From Ectocarpus siliculosus (taxonomy: Eukaryota > Sar > Phaeophyceae > Ectocarpales > Ectocarpaceae), in the NCBI GenBank assembly GCA_000310025.1, contig FN649741.1, positions 597,917 through 661,916 on the forward strand: a stretch of DNA of 64,000 nt, given 5' to 3'. Every line of letters starts with the position of its first letter. Position 1 is the first letter of the stretch. The position numbers and the translations under genes are program-made. The notes beneath the pieces were generated by a model, which was not told the DNA's origin, searched no databases, and was given only the letters and a program-made list of their open reading frames with translations. Positions 24,101 to 37,600 of the stretch are shown one piece after another.

Positions 24101-27100
24101 TGAGTGCTTATGATAAAAGGGTGAAAACGCGTTGACAGCAAATTCCGATCCGACCGTCTACACAACGCCACGGCAACCGTGCCCCTGCAGTCAGCTCTCC
24201 ATCGGCCCTACAGTACAAGCTCGGTGTGACCGCCTAGCAGAGCAAGGGAACCTGGGGCACTCAACCATGCCTGGGACCGAATTTTGTTTCCGCTTGGGTC
24301 CTTCTATGTTGCGTTGTAAAACCCTGCCTTCGGCTGCGCTTTGCGCATGCAATTAATTCATCGCAGGGGAAAAAACCACGCCCACACGAAACACACACGC
24401 CGTGCATAAAAAGGGGCAGGAACAAACAAACAAACAAAAACGCACACACACAACACACATGCCGTGCGCAAATAGGAGCATTCTACGCTCGAGTCCTTTG
24501 GTTTTGGTCCGACTGTAGCCGAGACACGAACAACGGCTCTAAAATCACACGGCACCAGCCGCGATAACGCAGCAGCCCTCTGTACAGGAGTAACAACAAT
24601 ACCGCTGCTGTGTTTTCGGCGTCCAACCCAACCCCCCGTTCGTGGTGTTAACCTCAAAGCATTAAAGGACAAAAAAAAAAAAAACACACACACACACACA
24701 CAAAAGTCACCACACGACACAAACCATAACCTCAAAGCACGAAGGGAAAACAAAAATGTCCCCAACACCAACACCAACACCAACCTTTGGCGCGATGAAG
24801 TCTGCCTGGCTGAGGTAAGGATCGTCGCTCTCCTTCTCGGCCTGCTGCCGGAGCATGCAGAACCGCGCCAACACCTCTTCCCTGCAGAAACACGCCGCCC
24901 AACGGGGAAAAAAGAGGAAACCAATGACTTCTTGTTGAGGGATCCAGCAAAAGGGCGAAGTTTTTTCGAACGTCTTTTGGTACTATAGGTACTGTAGACG
25001 GAGGAACTAAATAGTGCTGCTGAGGGACTAGAACTGCGCAAAGATGATGAATCGCTGCTCTACCGCAACAAAGCCAGGGAGGTACACCTTGGGGGTGGTG
25101 CCACCCATAGCGACGGAAAAATACGGACAGACGGCGCTGTCTCTCCAAGTGTCGTTCTTCCCGTGTTGCGAAACTCTACGTGGAAAGCCCAGCTACATGG
25201 CATATATACAAGATAACAACAGCCTTCGAAGACTGAGGCCACGAGCACCATCAAGGCCGAGAGGGCGGGTACCGTTGGTCGTTGCATGTATGTAAGATAC
25301 CACACCCTACGGAACGCTTTTCAAAGCTCCATTGCTCTCAACTACAAAACAGTGACGGTACCGAAAAAGACGACGTTGAAACCGCTCGTCGAGAGGTTTC
25401 TGAAAATGTCTCGGTTTATGCATACACCCTCTTCGTCGTCAAGCAATGGTATTGAGCTGTGAAAATCGGTCAAGGGCGTGTGGTATCCTACGCGATCTAC
25501 CGCATGCTTGGGGGCACGGAGGATGGAAAAGACATGAGGGGGGGGGGGTCACCTGCTGTCGTTCGCGTAGACCTCGACGTCCTCTCCGTCCACCGTGGCT
25601 GCCGGGAAGATGGCGACGAGGCCGACAAGGTTCAATGACTTTTCCTTGACGATCTTTTTTCGCGGATTCAAACAAGCAAGCAGAGGGGCACGGACATCGC
25701 GGAACCGTTTCCATAGAGGTGCTTTAGTTTAGGCTTCTTCCACTAGTTCTAAACGATACGGTATATCGCAGTTCCTAAAAAACAATCAGGGGTAATGTAG
25801 GAAAATTGCGTGACCATCTCGAGGACTCCTTGGCTCACTATTCGGCGACCCGTCCCTACTCATGCACACAACAACAGCACCAAACAATAGAGAGGTATGA
25901 CGGCAGTAGTCAGGCTAGAGGAGGCGTTTTCGTTTAGGGGGTTGTTCTTCATAAAAGAAACAATGCCCACGAGAGTAATACCCTCAGGTTTAGATAGGAA
26001 AAATCGACGAAAACCTGAATCAGAGATCACTGCAACAACAGGACACACCAGCAACCCCTACCGTACCTTCTTGAGCATGACTTGAGCTTCCTCGAAGAGC
26101 TTCTTGGCCTCCTCTCCCACCGACTCGTCGTTGAAAATCTTGGGGTAGCCGCGGTTGGGGTACCTACCCCTCAACTCCCACGTCTGCATGAATCACATCA
26201 AAACATGAGGCGACGGCATCGGCAGCGGTTGATGCATAGCCGGCGGAATAACATGGTGGCAGAGGGGTCAATCTCCGGAGATGCCCAAAAGAAAAAAAGA
26301 CAGACGAGAAAAAAACGTTGGCCGAAATCACCAGCAACAGTGTCATCAAACACACCCGATACACACAGGGTCGGGAAGGAGGCGGCCCAGCGTGCGTTGG
26401 TTGCGATATACGGTGCCACGCACCGTTCTATGTTCTTTTTTTGTACGGGGTGGGGGTGGGGTGGGGGGGTTGACACACAATTAGAAGCTGAGCCGAAAGG
26501 ACCTGGAGAAAAGAAGGAAGAAGAGAAGGTAGATGTTTCTAGTCTAGTGGCACGCATTAGCATGACACGAAGACGACAGCTAGATGTAGACATACAACGT
26601 TTCCCGGCTGAAAACACTCCCACACACTTCCCAGCTAAAAAACTCCCGTTCTCAAACCGTTGCTGGGCAAAAACGGTCTCTTGTCGATGAATCGATAACC
26701 GCAAAACCACCAGCAGCAACGGCAATAAACACGACCATAACTCCAACAACAACAATTCCCAATTTCGCACCTGGAAAAACGGATTCCAGTCGATGTAGTC
26801 CAGGACGTCGTCGAGCTCGTAGGAGCCCGTGACGACCGTAATTCCCGGCTTGTTGGGGGGAGGCACGGGCGGGCGCTTCTCGAAGTCGATGTTCTTGCGC
26901 TTGGAGCTTGCCTTCTCGAAGGGGAGGTAGTGCCTCTCCTCTTGCCCGGCGTAGTGCTCCTCCCGCAGCTCTTCGTACTCCTCCATTATCTCCTGCGGAG
27001 AAGGGAACAAAATACGAACGATTCAGAAACATTTCGCCACAAGCCTTCTTTCGAGGACATATTATCATAGGGGAATGCAAGTCTGTTTCCGGTGAGTGAG

Positions 27101-27355
27101 AAACTGAACCAGTCCTGGAAGGGATGGGAAAAAATACCTGGGACGGGGTGGAAAATTGTACGAAGTACCGTGGAATATTGCTGCTGTCGTGATGAGGGTG
27201 ATCAAGTGCTTCTCCTTCTCCTCATCAACGACGAGTACGTACTCCCGCACACGCTTGGCGTTCAAGTCCTAGGATAGACCAAATACTTGATTTCATGGCT
27301 CGCAGCAGTGCCAAAGGAGATGCGGCAACAATAAAACACGAACACTATCACCACC

Positions 27356-27387
<32 letters not shown>

Positions 27388-30300
27388 CGAAGGGGCTTAC
27401 CTCGACATAGTCCGGTTTGCGGTCGCTCAGGAGAGCACCAACAACCGTCACCGATCTGGAAGCGTCCAGCACGTGGATAACCGGTGTCTGGCGATGGGAC
27501 GTGGCAAAACCAAGCACACGGGTTGAAATTAGCTCATGCGGGCAGGCGGTTACTTCTGCACTGAAAAGCATTGCGTGTGTCTGTTCCTGCAACGATCTGA
27601 TCGGGCGAAACTGAAATCGTGGATAGGGCAAAGGTTAGTTAGGGTTATATAGTTGGGTTAGGGTTAGGGTTATAGAGAGTTGGGTTGAGTTGGGTTAGCG
27701 TTACCTCCGGCGACGCGTACTGAGGGCTGATCTTCACCGCGGTGTGCATCTTGGAAGTCGTGGCACCGCCGATGAGCAGAGGCAGCTTGAACCCGCCCTT
27801 TGCCATTTCCTGCGCGGCGGGGGTGGGGGGGGGGACGACAGAGGGCAACAACGGCAAGGGCAACAGGAAGTGGGTAAGAAAAACTTAACTATATACCACG
27901 TACAGCGACAGCCTCGCTTTTCCGGTCGTAGAAATGAATGCTGTCTACCCCAAAAGATTGGTGGTGGACCGAGAACCCAAGCCCGCATCTAACTAGCAAA
28001 GGCACGGAGATAGGCCGAAGAAGTCAGGGGTATGGTAGTGCTTCGAACAGAGGTGGAGGTGGTAAATAATTACTTCACTAGGTACGTTCGTGAGAGCAGA
28101 TTTTCCTCCGATACATATTTCTGCATATTCGGCCGCCGGAGGTTTTGGCGGGGAGAAAACGCGTCGTGTGTCAACCAATCACCACACCTTAAGAAATTTC
28201 TTATCGACAAGGTACGCCGAAAGCAAAACACGTCGAGAAGAGAAGAAGCGAACGCAAGTAGACAGGGAGGCTTGTGTGCGGGGGGGTGGCGGCACGCAAA
28301 ATATGTGGGGTAAAAAGAGGCACGCTTGTGTGTGTCCTGTGTTCTTGCACACGTGACAAAAAACAAACACAAATTGTCCTTACCTTGGCGACAAAGACCA
28401 TCTCATCCAAAGAGGGGGTAATTAGCCCAGAGAGACCGATGACATCGACCTTAAGCTGCTTCGCCTTGGCCAAGATCAGGTCGCACGGCTGCATCACGCC
28501 CATGTCGTACACCTACATGTGAAGTGATACCGGAGGGAGGGTCGTAAGAAAACGTGATGCCCGTCGCATTGGAGATCGGGGTATTATGATGGGCATGGCG
28601 GTCAAAGCACCACACGGGAAATTTGAAGCAGCGCCAAGGGACGGGGGGGGGGGGGGGGGGGGGGGAAAACGGTTTTCCCCCAAAAAAAAAAAAATCCAAA
28701 GGGGGCCCCACCCCCCCCCCCCCAAATTTTTTTTGCCCCCCGGGGGTTTTTTCCTGAAAGTATTTGGGAAAAAAGGGCCCAAAAAAAAGGGCAAAAAAAC
28801 CAAAAAACTTTTCGGGGGAAAAACCCCGGGCCCCGGGGAAAAACCCCCCCCCGGGGGGCCCCCCCCCAAAAAAAAAAAAAAAAAAAAAAACCCCCCGGGG
28901 AATTTACCGGCCCAGGAGGAAAAGCCCCCCCCCCCCCCCTTTAAAACCAAAAAAAAAAACCCTTTCCAAACCCCCCCCGGGAGGTACCCCAAACCCCCCC
29001 CAAAAAAAACCCCCCCCCAAAAAGGGAACGGGGGTTCCCCCCAAAAAAAAAAAAACCCCCCCCCAAAAAAAAAAACCCCCCCCAAAAAGGCGGGGGGCCC
29101 AAAAAGGGGGGTTTTGGGCCCCCCCCCCAAAACAAAAAGGGTTCCCCAAAAAAAAAAAANNNNNNNNNNNNNNNNNNNNNNNNNNNNNNNNNNNNNNNNN
29201 NNNNNNNNNNNNNNNNNNNNNNNNNNNNNNNNNNNNNNNNNNNNNNNNNNNNNNNNNNNGAGGGGAGTTAGTAAGAAAACTTTATTGCCGGTCCCAGTGG
29301 AGTTGGGGGTTTTAAGATGGAATTGGCGGTCAAACCCCCCCCCGGGAAATTTGAAGCAGCCCCAAGGGGGGGGGGGGGGGGGGGGGGGGGGCGAGACAGG
29401 AGTCCCGACAAAAAAACAAAAGTCAGACGGGGACACAAGCACGCACCACCAAAATTTCGTTGCGCTCACGTGGCTTGTTCTCTGAACGTAGTTGGATAGA
29501 GAGGCACGAAACAAATGTGCAAAGTAGCATGAAATCGTTGCGTGCATGAAGCTGCTGCAGCCGGGCATAATCATCTCGCCGGCTGACACCACGTCAAAAG
29601 CAGAAAAAAAAAAAAAACACCATCGGCGACTTAACCGGCCATGACTGAGATGCTCCCCGCACGCGACTTGAAACACAGAGAAAACAACCCTTCACGACTC
29701 TCGCTCGGTACGTACGCATACACTCGCCGAAAAACAACACCCCGACAAACAGGACACGGTGCTACCACACACAACACACAGACACACTCCACACAGAAAA
29801 ACAGCAGCTACAAAATGCCTGGGTGCCTAAAACGTGGCGTTGTGCGCTCGCTACCATACACAAAACGGCTCTGCACAAAAAAAAACAGCAGCTACACAAC
29901 GTTTGCGTGCGTCAAACGTGTGGCGCTCGCTAGCTCGCTCGCCTTGTAGTTGTTGCAGCCCAGCACGACGGCGACGATGTTCTTGCCGATGTCGTGCACA
30001 TCCCCCTTGACGGTGGCGATAAGAACCTTCCCGGCGTACTGGGAGTCGTCCTCGTCGTCGATCGAGTCGGGATCGATGCCGTCGGCGATCATTTTAGCCA
30101 GCTTCTCGGCCTCCATGAACGGCAGGAGGTGGGCCACTGCCTTCTTCATTACGCGGGCAGACTTGATCACCTGCTCGGCAGAAAGTGCGGTGGGTAGGGA
30201 AGGGACAGGGTGGTAGACCATCCCCACGATATGTGTACAAATGTGCCAGCAAGGAGGCGGTATTTCGGCCAGTGCAGTGTGGTTTTGCCCTTACCTAGAG

Positions 30301-30780
30301 GAGCGGAATCGCGATTTCTGCCTCAAGCAATGGTTTTGTTGCGCGGGCCGAAAAAATCCCCTGTTTGGCCAGGATATTAAAAGTTTGCCGTGACGATGCA
30401 GAAGAAGCAATCACGGAAACTTGTCTCTCCCAGAACATCACTCCGAACATGACATATCACTGGGTAGGTGGTCAGGAATACTCGTCTTTCTTTATTCACG
30501 AAAAACAAGAGTTACCAGCAGCAGCACCAGGTCACAATAACTTCTTTGGAGAAACAGCGAGATTCACATGGGTCGACTGCTCGTAGATAGCTACAGTAGT
30601 TACCTGAGGCAGGAACATCTTTCCCGCTCCGAAGAGGTCTCCGACAACGTTCATCCCGGACATGAGAGGCCCTTCGATCACGTCCAGCGGACGCTTGCCC
30701 TGATCGTCCAGCATCAGCCTGCACTCTTCCACGTCCTACAACAACAGGAGAGGAGAGAGATAAGAGGCAGTGACACAGAT

Positions 30781-30821
<41 letters not shown>

Positions 30822-33800
30822 AGAAACGAATCACGAGTCACTGCAACAAAGATCTTCGGCAAATGCAGGTAAACAAATAGACGAGCGACAACGAACCGCA
30901 TCCAGCATGCGCTTGTGTATATCTCACTCTCTTTGCTATTAAACGTACACAAAGAACAACCACATGAAAACGATCAAAACGCCACGAAAAACGTTCAAGC
31001 CGCTATAGTGCGAACAAGGACGCCACGAAATTGTCGAATACCGCAAGAGCCGGAGAGATCGTACCGGGTGCGATCTCACCGACCCCGGTGCGGAAATACA
31101 ATTAGATCATGCCGATCTTGTTTTTTCGCACTCCGGTGCATCTCTCCGACTCTTACGGTAACTGACCAAAACCACGACAGACCAGTCCGCATCACTTGGC
31201 GGAGAGAACAAAGCTTGAGAAGGGAGCACAACCAAAAGCCGCAAACAAATGACAAATCGCGATGCCGGCGTTCTTGAGCGAGTACTCGCCCGTGTTCACT
31301 TCCCCATTCAACTATACCATCAGGTAAGACGTTATGACGTCATCCAGACACATGAAAAAATAAACAATTAACACAGATCTCAAACAAGCGAGAATAAACA
31401 AATGACAAGACACCGAACCGCACTCTCCAAGAAGATACAGAAAAAAAGCGAGAGCAATGTTAATGTTGACATATGGTACCTCAATGACCCACTGGTCGAT
31501 GCCCTTGATGAGGGAGTGCGTCAAGCGCTCCTGCACCCCCTGTGTCCGCCAGCCGGAGGCCTCTACGGTGCCCTTCCCCTTGTTCTTCAAGGCTTTCTCC
31601 TTCTCGATCTGCACAGAGAGAGAGAGCGAGAGCGAGAGCGAGAGAGAACCAGAAAGCGAGATAGACGCACAGAGAGCGCGAGACAGACACAGAGAGAGCG
31701 AGAGAGAACAGACATAGGGAGAGAGCAAACGACCATAGCGGTGGTCATGTCTTCAGGCAAGCGGCAATATCGTCGTTCTTTTTATTCTTTATTTCGTGCT
31801 GTTGACTATCCTGTCACTTCCTCTGCACCGTATTCAACCAAGCAACCTCCTCACCTTCGTTCAAGTCCAACCGCCGAACTATGCTCTCATTTCTGCCATA
31901 CCACTGGTTTCAGCGAAGCAACCACAACTCCGTACGAGCCCCAACCACCGAACGACGCATCTCGTCGAAATCGAGCTCAAAGGGGAGACTCGAAAGTGAA
32001 GCACGTGCTCCCTATGAGTCGTTCGTTGCCGTGACAAAATCGAAACACTCCTAGGCTTTTGCTGCTTACTACATCCAACAGACCACAAATCGCGAGCACA
32101 AAACTCCCCAAGAAGCAGCAACACCCTACAAAGAACGCTAGCGCTTCCTTTGTGCGTCCGACGTCCAAGCAACTCAACCCGACCCATTGCCATCGCAACC
32201 CAGCTTCAAGACTTCCTTCCTCTCGTACGTACCTGTACCTTACTTAGCACACACCCTTTTTCATGGTTCGAACCTGAAACCACAGCAACTCAACGTACGT
32301 CACCGGGAGCAGTGATGTACACTCAAGAGAGACCCATGTCCCAAAACATGCCACCTATTGTACATATCAGTGTACATATCGTACGATGGACCAACAGGTG
32401 GCGCCCTGGTTCTCATATTTCCACTACTGCTTGGTTGTTGGCATCATCGCATCACGTGACTCGGGACGTGGAAGAGGCGACACGCACCTTTCACCCTACC
32501 AGTGGCGGGGACAAGAAAAAAAAAAAAAAACTACCAACTGCGTTCACTGATGTAGGCATTGCCCGCAGTATTCACATAAGCGGGGAACCCGCAGAAAGCA
32601 GCCGTGCGAGCTTCGATTCGCGGCCTTATCTCACCTCCGCGGCATCGAGCAATGCCTCCGTCGCGCCGGAGTGCCTGTTGTTCACGGCGTCCTCGACGAT
32701 CTTTAGCAGGCCGGGCTCGATGTCGTCGTACACCTCCAGCATCCCGGCGTTCACGATGCCCATGTCCATGCCGGCCTTGACCGCGTGGAAGAGGAACACC
32801 GAGTGCATGGACTGCGATCGAAGATGTCGGGGGCACCGCCGCATGCCCGCGAGGATGGTGCGGGGGCAGGGGGGGGGGGGTTGGTGAGGGACCGTCTTCG
32901 CGACGATGAAACTTTCAATCTATGAAATATGATAGGGGGGGTTCGTATCCCTAACCCTAACCCACACCGTATCCCCTACTAAAACCAAGTTAAACGTCAT
33001 CGCGAGGGCTACTGACGATAACCACACCGTATCCCCTACTAAAACCAAGTTAAACGTCATCGCGAGAGCTACTGACGATAACCACACGGTATCCCCTACT
33101 AAAACCAAGTTAAATGTCATCGCGAGGGCTACTGATGATAAACGTGTATTGTTGTCATGAAGGTGTGCAAGCGGGCCATGCCGGCCTTTGGGGCGTGGAG
33201 CAGATCAGGAGCGCAAGGACTGCCAGGTGATGGGAAACCACTCATTCGCGCCGGAACGGCGTTCGACAATCACACGACAGCGACAGGAATGTCGGCAGGA
33301 GCACTATGCGTATGTGCGGGCCCATGCCGGGCTTCATCACGAAAGCAAGGACCACAGAGTGTCAAACGGATTTTGCCAGTGATGAAAATGTTCAATACGG
33401 GGGGGAGGAAACCGCGGAACGGGAACGGGAGGGTGGATACGGCGATTCCGATACTCTCGGGGGAAAGGGCGATCGGGCGGGGGGAGGGAGGGGGGGGCAC
33501 AAGTGTCGTCCCGTTCGTTCGCTGGAGCGTCGGATTCGTCACGTCAATTGCTTCAAACCGAGACAGATAATTTGCACTGCCACTGGAAAGTTGTGGCTGA
33601 AAAGCAAAGGACCTCTTGAGAAGAGACTCGGAGCAATTCACAAGCGAAAGCATGCTTGAATGTATACACCCAAGGATATCGTACACCCACGCGAACACTT
33701 AGCGCGAAACGTCCCCAACACTTCAGGTTTTAACCTACTGCCGCACATCGGTGGGGGAGCTTCTATTCTTACCTCACGGATGACGTTGACCCCTCTGAAT

Positions 33801-34372
33801 CCGAACGACAGGTTGGACACCCCGCCGGAAATCTTGCAGTACGGGCAAATCTGGACGATAAGACAAGCACGATCCGCGGAACGGTGCGCAAACCGGCGTG
33901 AGATCGATCTACAACGAAGGGTGTGTTGAATTGACCATCAAACGTGGGCAGTGAACGTACTATCCACGATACATGCAGTGCCACCACTAGACGGTCTTCT
34001 GACTTGATAGTATCCACGATGAATGCCGCGCGATCGCATGACAGGTCTGACTTGATCAACAAACACGGGCAGGTAAGTACTATCCACGACACATGCAATG
34101 CGACCACAAGACAGGTCCAAACATTGCCACGACCATTACACTCGCATAGGCGAGCGAGACCCACTGCCCACGACAAGCGGAGGGCCAACAGCTCGGGCTT
34201 TTTTGCCGCGGAATAGTACAAAAGACCTTTTTTTCTTCACGAGATTATCATAACATCAGAAAAACAACGGCGGCCAAGGGGCGACAGCAAACATACACAC
34301 CTCTTTGATCCTCTCCGTTGCTTGGATGAAGTCGACAGCGTAGTTGTTGTGCTCGTCGATGCCCGTGGCGAT

Positions 34373-34408
<36 letters not shown>

Positions 34409-34616
34409 GGGGAAGCCGACCTGGGATGCGGCGTCAGTCGGCAACAACTCGAGATTTGGCTTAATTCGATCGCAGTTCCCGTGTGTGATACAAGCAACAG
34501 CGATCCTTGTGAAGTGAAGTTCCTAAGTACACGGGCGGCGCTGGCGTTTCGTCGGCTGCTATCTAATCTGTCATATCAAATGGTGCTTGATTTGGGACAA
34601 CGACAACTGCGTGTAC

Positions 34617-34665
<49 letters not shown>

Positions 34666-37600
34666 CATACCGCATGTGTTTCTCCCCCCCCCTCAAAATC
34701 TCGCCACCTCCCCTCTTCCGTCTCTCGGCATCACACACCCGACCGAACCCACCTCGTCGACAAGCATGTCGTAGGAGCGCTTGCAGATGCGGACTTTGTT
34801 GTCGCAGTCGGCGGCCTGGCCTTCCTCATCGAAGGCCATCACCACAACCGCCGCTCCGTGCGCCTTGACGATCCTCGCGTGTCGTTTGAACTCCTCCTCG
34901 CCGACCTTTCCGTTGACGTCATCGTCAGCAGCACATGTGAACATTATAAGAAAAAAAAAAACAGGAAGTACGCGCTTGAACTCTGCCTCACCGACCTGTT
35001 CGGTGACGCCATCGTCAGCACACCAGAATACCACAAAAAAAAAAAACAGAGGTAAGAGCTTGAACTCCGCCCCATCGACCTGCTCAGTGACGTCATCGTC
35101 AGCAAAAGATGAACATCATAAAAAAAACAAGAAAAAGCGCTCGAAATCCGCCCCGCCGACCTGTTCAGTGACGTCATCGTCAGCAAAACATGAACATCAT
35201 AAACAAAACAAGAAAGAGCGAACGAAATCCGCCCCACCGACCTGTTCAGTAGCTTAGAACAAGGAAGGACAGTCTTGAGGGGGCGGGAAGATAAAAGTCC
35301 TTGTTGAATGTGGGAGGTCGACAAGAAACACCCCGACTCCGTTGCAGTCGCTCGGACGGGGCGGCAAGTAAAACCTTGTTCCTAGAAAGTACTTCGTATA
35401 TTGTAAATAGTATCATACAATCAAAGAAAGACTACCCATTCGAGAAACCGTATAACGACAGCATTCCCAGGGGGAGGGGGGTTGAAGTCTTTACAGTGTT
35501 GTTTTATGTGGGAGGTCGGCAAGAAACACCGCAACTGGGTTGTAGCTGCTCGTCATCGTTTCATCATACAAAACAGCTGTCCCCATCTGTTTTTTTCAAT
35601 CTCTAAGTTCAACCTCCCAACCCCCCCTCTCTCTCACTCCTCCCCTACCTCCGACAACCCTACCCTACTTCCCTCTCTCACCGACTCCCTCTCAACCATG
35701 GCCCGTACCCTCACCCACGAGCAGAAAGAACTTTTCGAGTCTCTTTCGGATTGCGACCGAACCGCTCTCAACGCCATGAAGCCTTTCTCACCGACTCCCC
35801 CTCAACCATGGCCCCTACACTCACCCAGAAGCAGCTGGCGTTAAGAGCGGTTCGGTCGTAATTCGAGAGAGATTCGAAGAATTATGTGTGCTGCTGGGTG
35901 AGGGTCATGGTTGAGAGGCAGTCGGTGAGACAGGGAAGTAGATTTCGGGTTGTCGGAGGTAGGGGAGAAGTGTGAGGGGCGGGGGGTTGGGGGGTTCGAA
36001 CATGGACACTGAAAATCCAGACGGGGACAGCTGTTTTGTATGATGCGCTACATGTAGTGCGACGAACGAAAATGCTGAATCTAGAATTCACACATGGTTT
36101 AGTCACCCAAATGAACAAAATGTGTTCCGTTTTTCATAAAACGGCAGTCGGAGTTAGTCCGAGGAGCTGCAACAGACGCAGCAACCACCACGCACCTTGA
36201 GAGAGATGGAGTTGACGATGCTCTTGCCCTGCACCCACTTCAGACCGGCCTCCACAATGGGGAACTTGGACGAATCGATCATGAACGGGACCTACGCATT
36301 GGTCGAACAAAAACCGAGAAAAAGTCAGTTGTTTCGAGAAGAAGGCCGTCCATATCCTGTGTTTGCGGAGGTCATATAATAGTGTCACGGGCTGGGTCTT
36401 GAGCCGCGGGTTACATATGGACTTGACTTCGAGGCTGTGTCGACCACTACGGCGATGCTTTAGAAAAGGAGGTAGGGGCACGGCAACAGACGCATCGTCC
36501 AAGGGTACATAAGCAAGCGGTGGAATTGCGACCGAGACGGTTGCTGAGGAAAACCGCCGAGGCACCATGGGAAATCGGGGCGTCCCTTGCGAGGAAGTCC
36601 TTCCGATGCCGTTACAGCTCATCACAAGCTGATGGGCAAATACTGTATTATAGTAGCCAACGATGACAGAAGACAGCTTGCGAGAAAAAATAGACGCGAA
36701 CAGGTGCTTGCGACACGAAGAATGGTCGAGAGGGCAACGCATCGTTTGTGGTTGGTACCAGGGACCCCCCCCTTTTGGACCCCCCCCTTTTCCTTTTCCC
36801 TGTGTCGTCCTCTGATTCACCTTGCTAACGTCTGGCTCGGTGACCGCGATCTTGCAGAACTTTTGCATGGCGGCCATGCCATCAAGTAGGCCGTCGTCCA
36901 GGTTGATGTCGATCACCATCGCACCGTCTTCCACCTAGCAGCAATAGCAGCAACAACACCAAAAGGTGAAGCAACGCGTCGCAAAAACAAGAGAGGATAA
37001 CGTCAGAACTCGCACCGAAGCTAGAGCATGACGTGCTGGTGCGCGATTTTGCAGCGGTAGCACCAGCGGCAGCAGCAAGTAGCTCACAGCAGTAGAAACC
37101 GAGCCAACTACTCAGTACATGACACAAGACGCTCGGACATAAGACACGTCTTCGACTTCAAAGTCAACGGCATCACGGTGAAAGACGTGATCTGCCATTC
37201 CCTGTGTACCTGGGTAGAGCCCACCACGGGTTTCCACATATGCAAACAACAGCAACGACTACATTTACAACGATAACCACGACATCAACACCAACGATGG
37301 CGACAACAACCACAACGACAACATCAACATCAGGCTTACCTTAGAGACAAACACACAGCACACTCGAACCAAGAAGCACAACAGGGCGCAGGGGGAGGGG
37401 GGCTCACCTGTTGCTTGGCAACGTCCATAGCTGTCTGGTAGTCACCTTTGAGGATGAGCTTCTTAAAGCGGATAGAACCGCTAACGTTGCACCTGTAGTG
37501 TTGCGCGCCAGAGACAGACAGATCAAGATTACGGAAAAAATGACACACCTACCGTAGGTTGCATAAGATATCGCACCCCGGGCAGATTTTCAAAGCTCGA

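Noticed and set aside
28513-29676. A 387-residue open frame across the N gap and long frames opposite to it
   Set aside because: They consist of homopolymer blocks around a gap and repeat each other; this is base-calling noise.
31261-31316. Possible extra MetH exon reading [13 protein letters not shown] on the minus strand
   Set aside because: It has no partner in known MetH proteins, its ends break the phase, and exons 15 and 16 already join into continuous homology.
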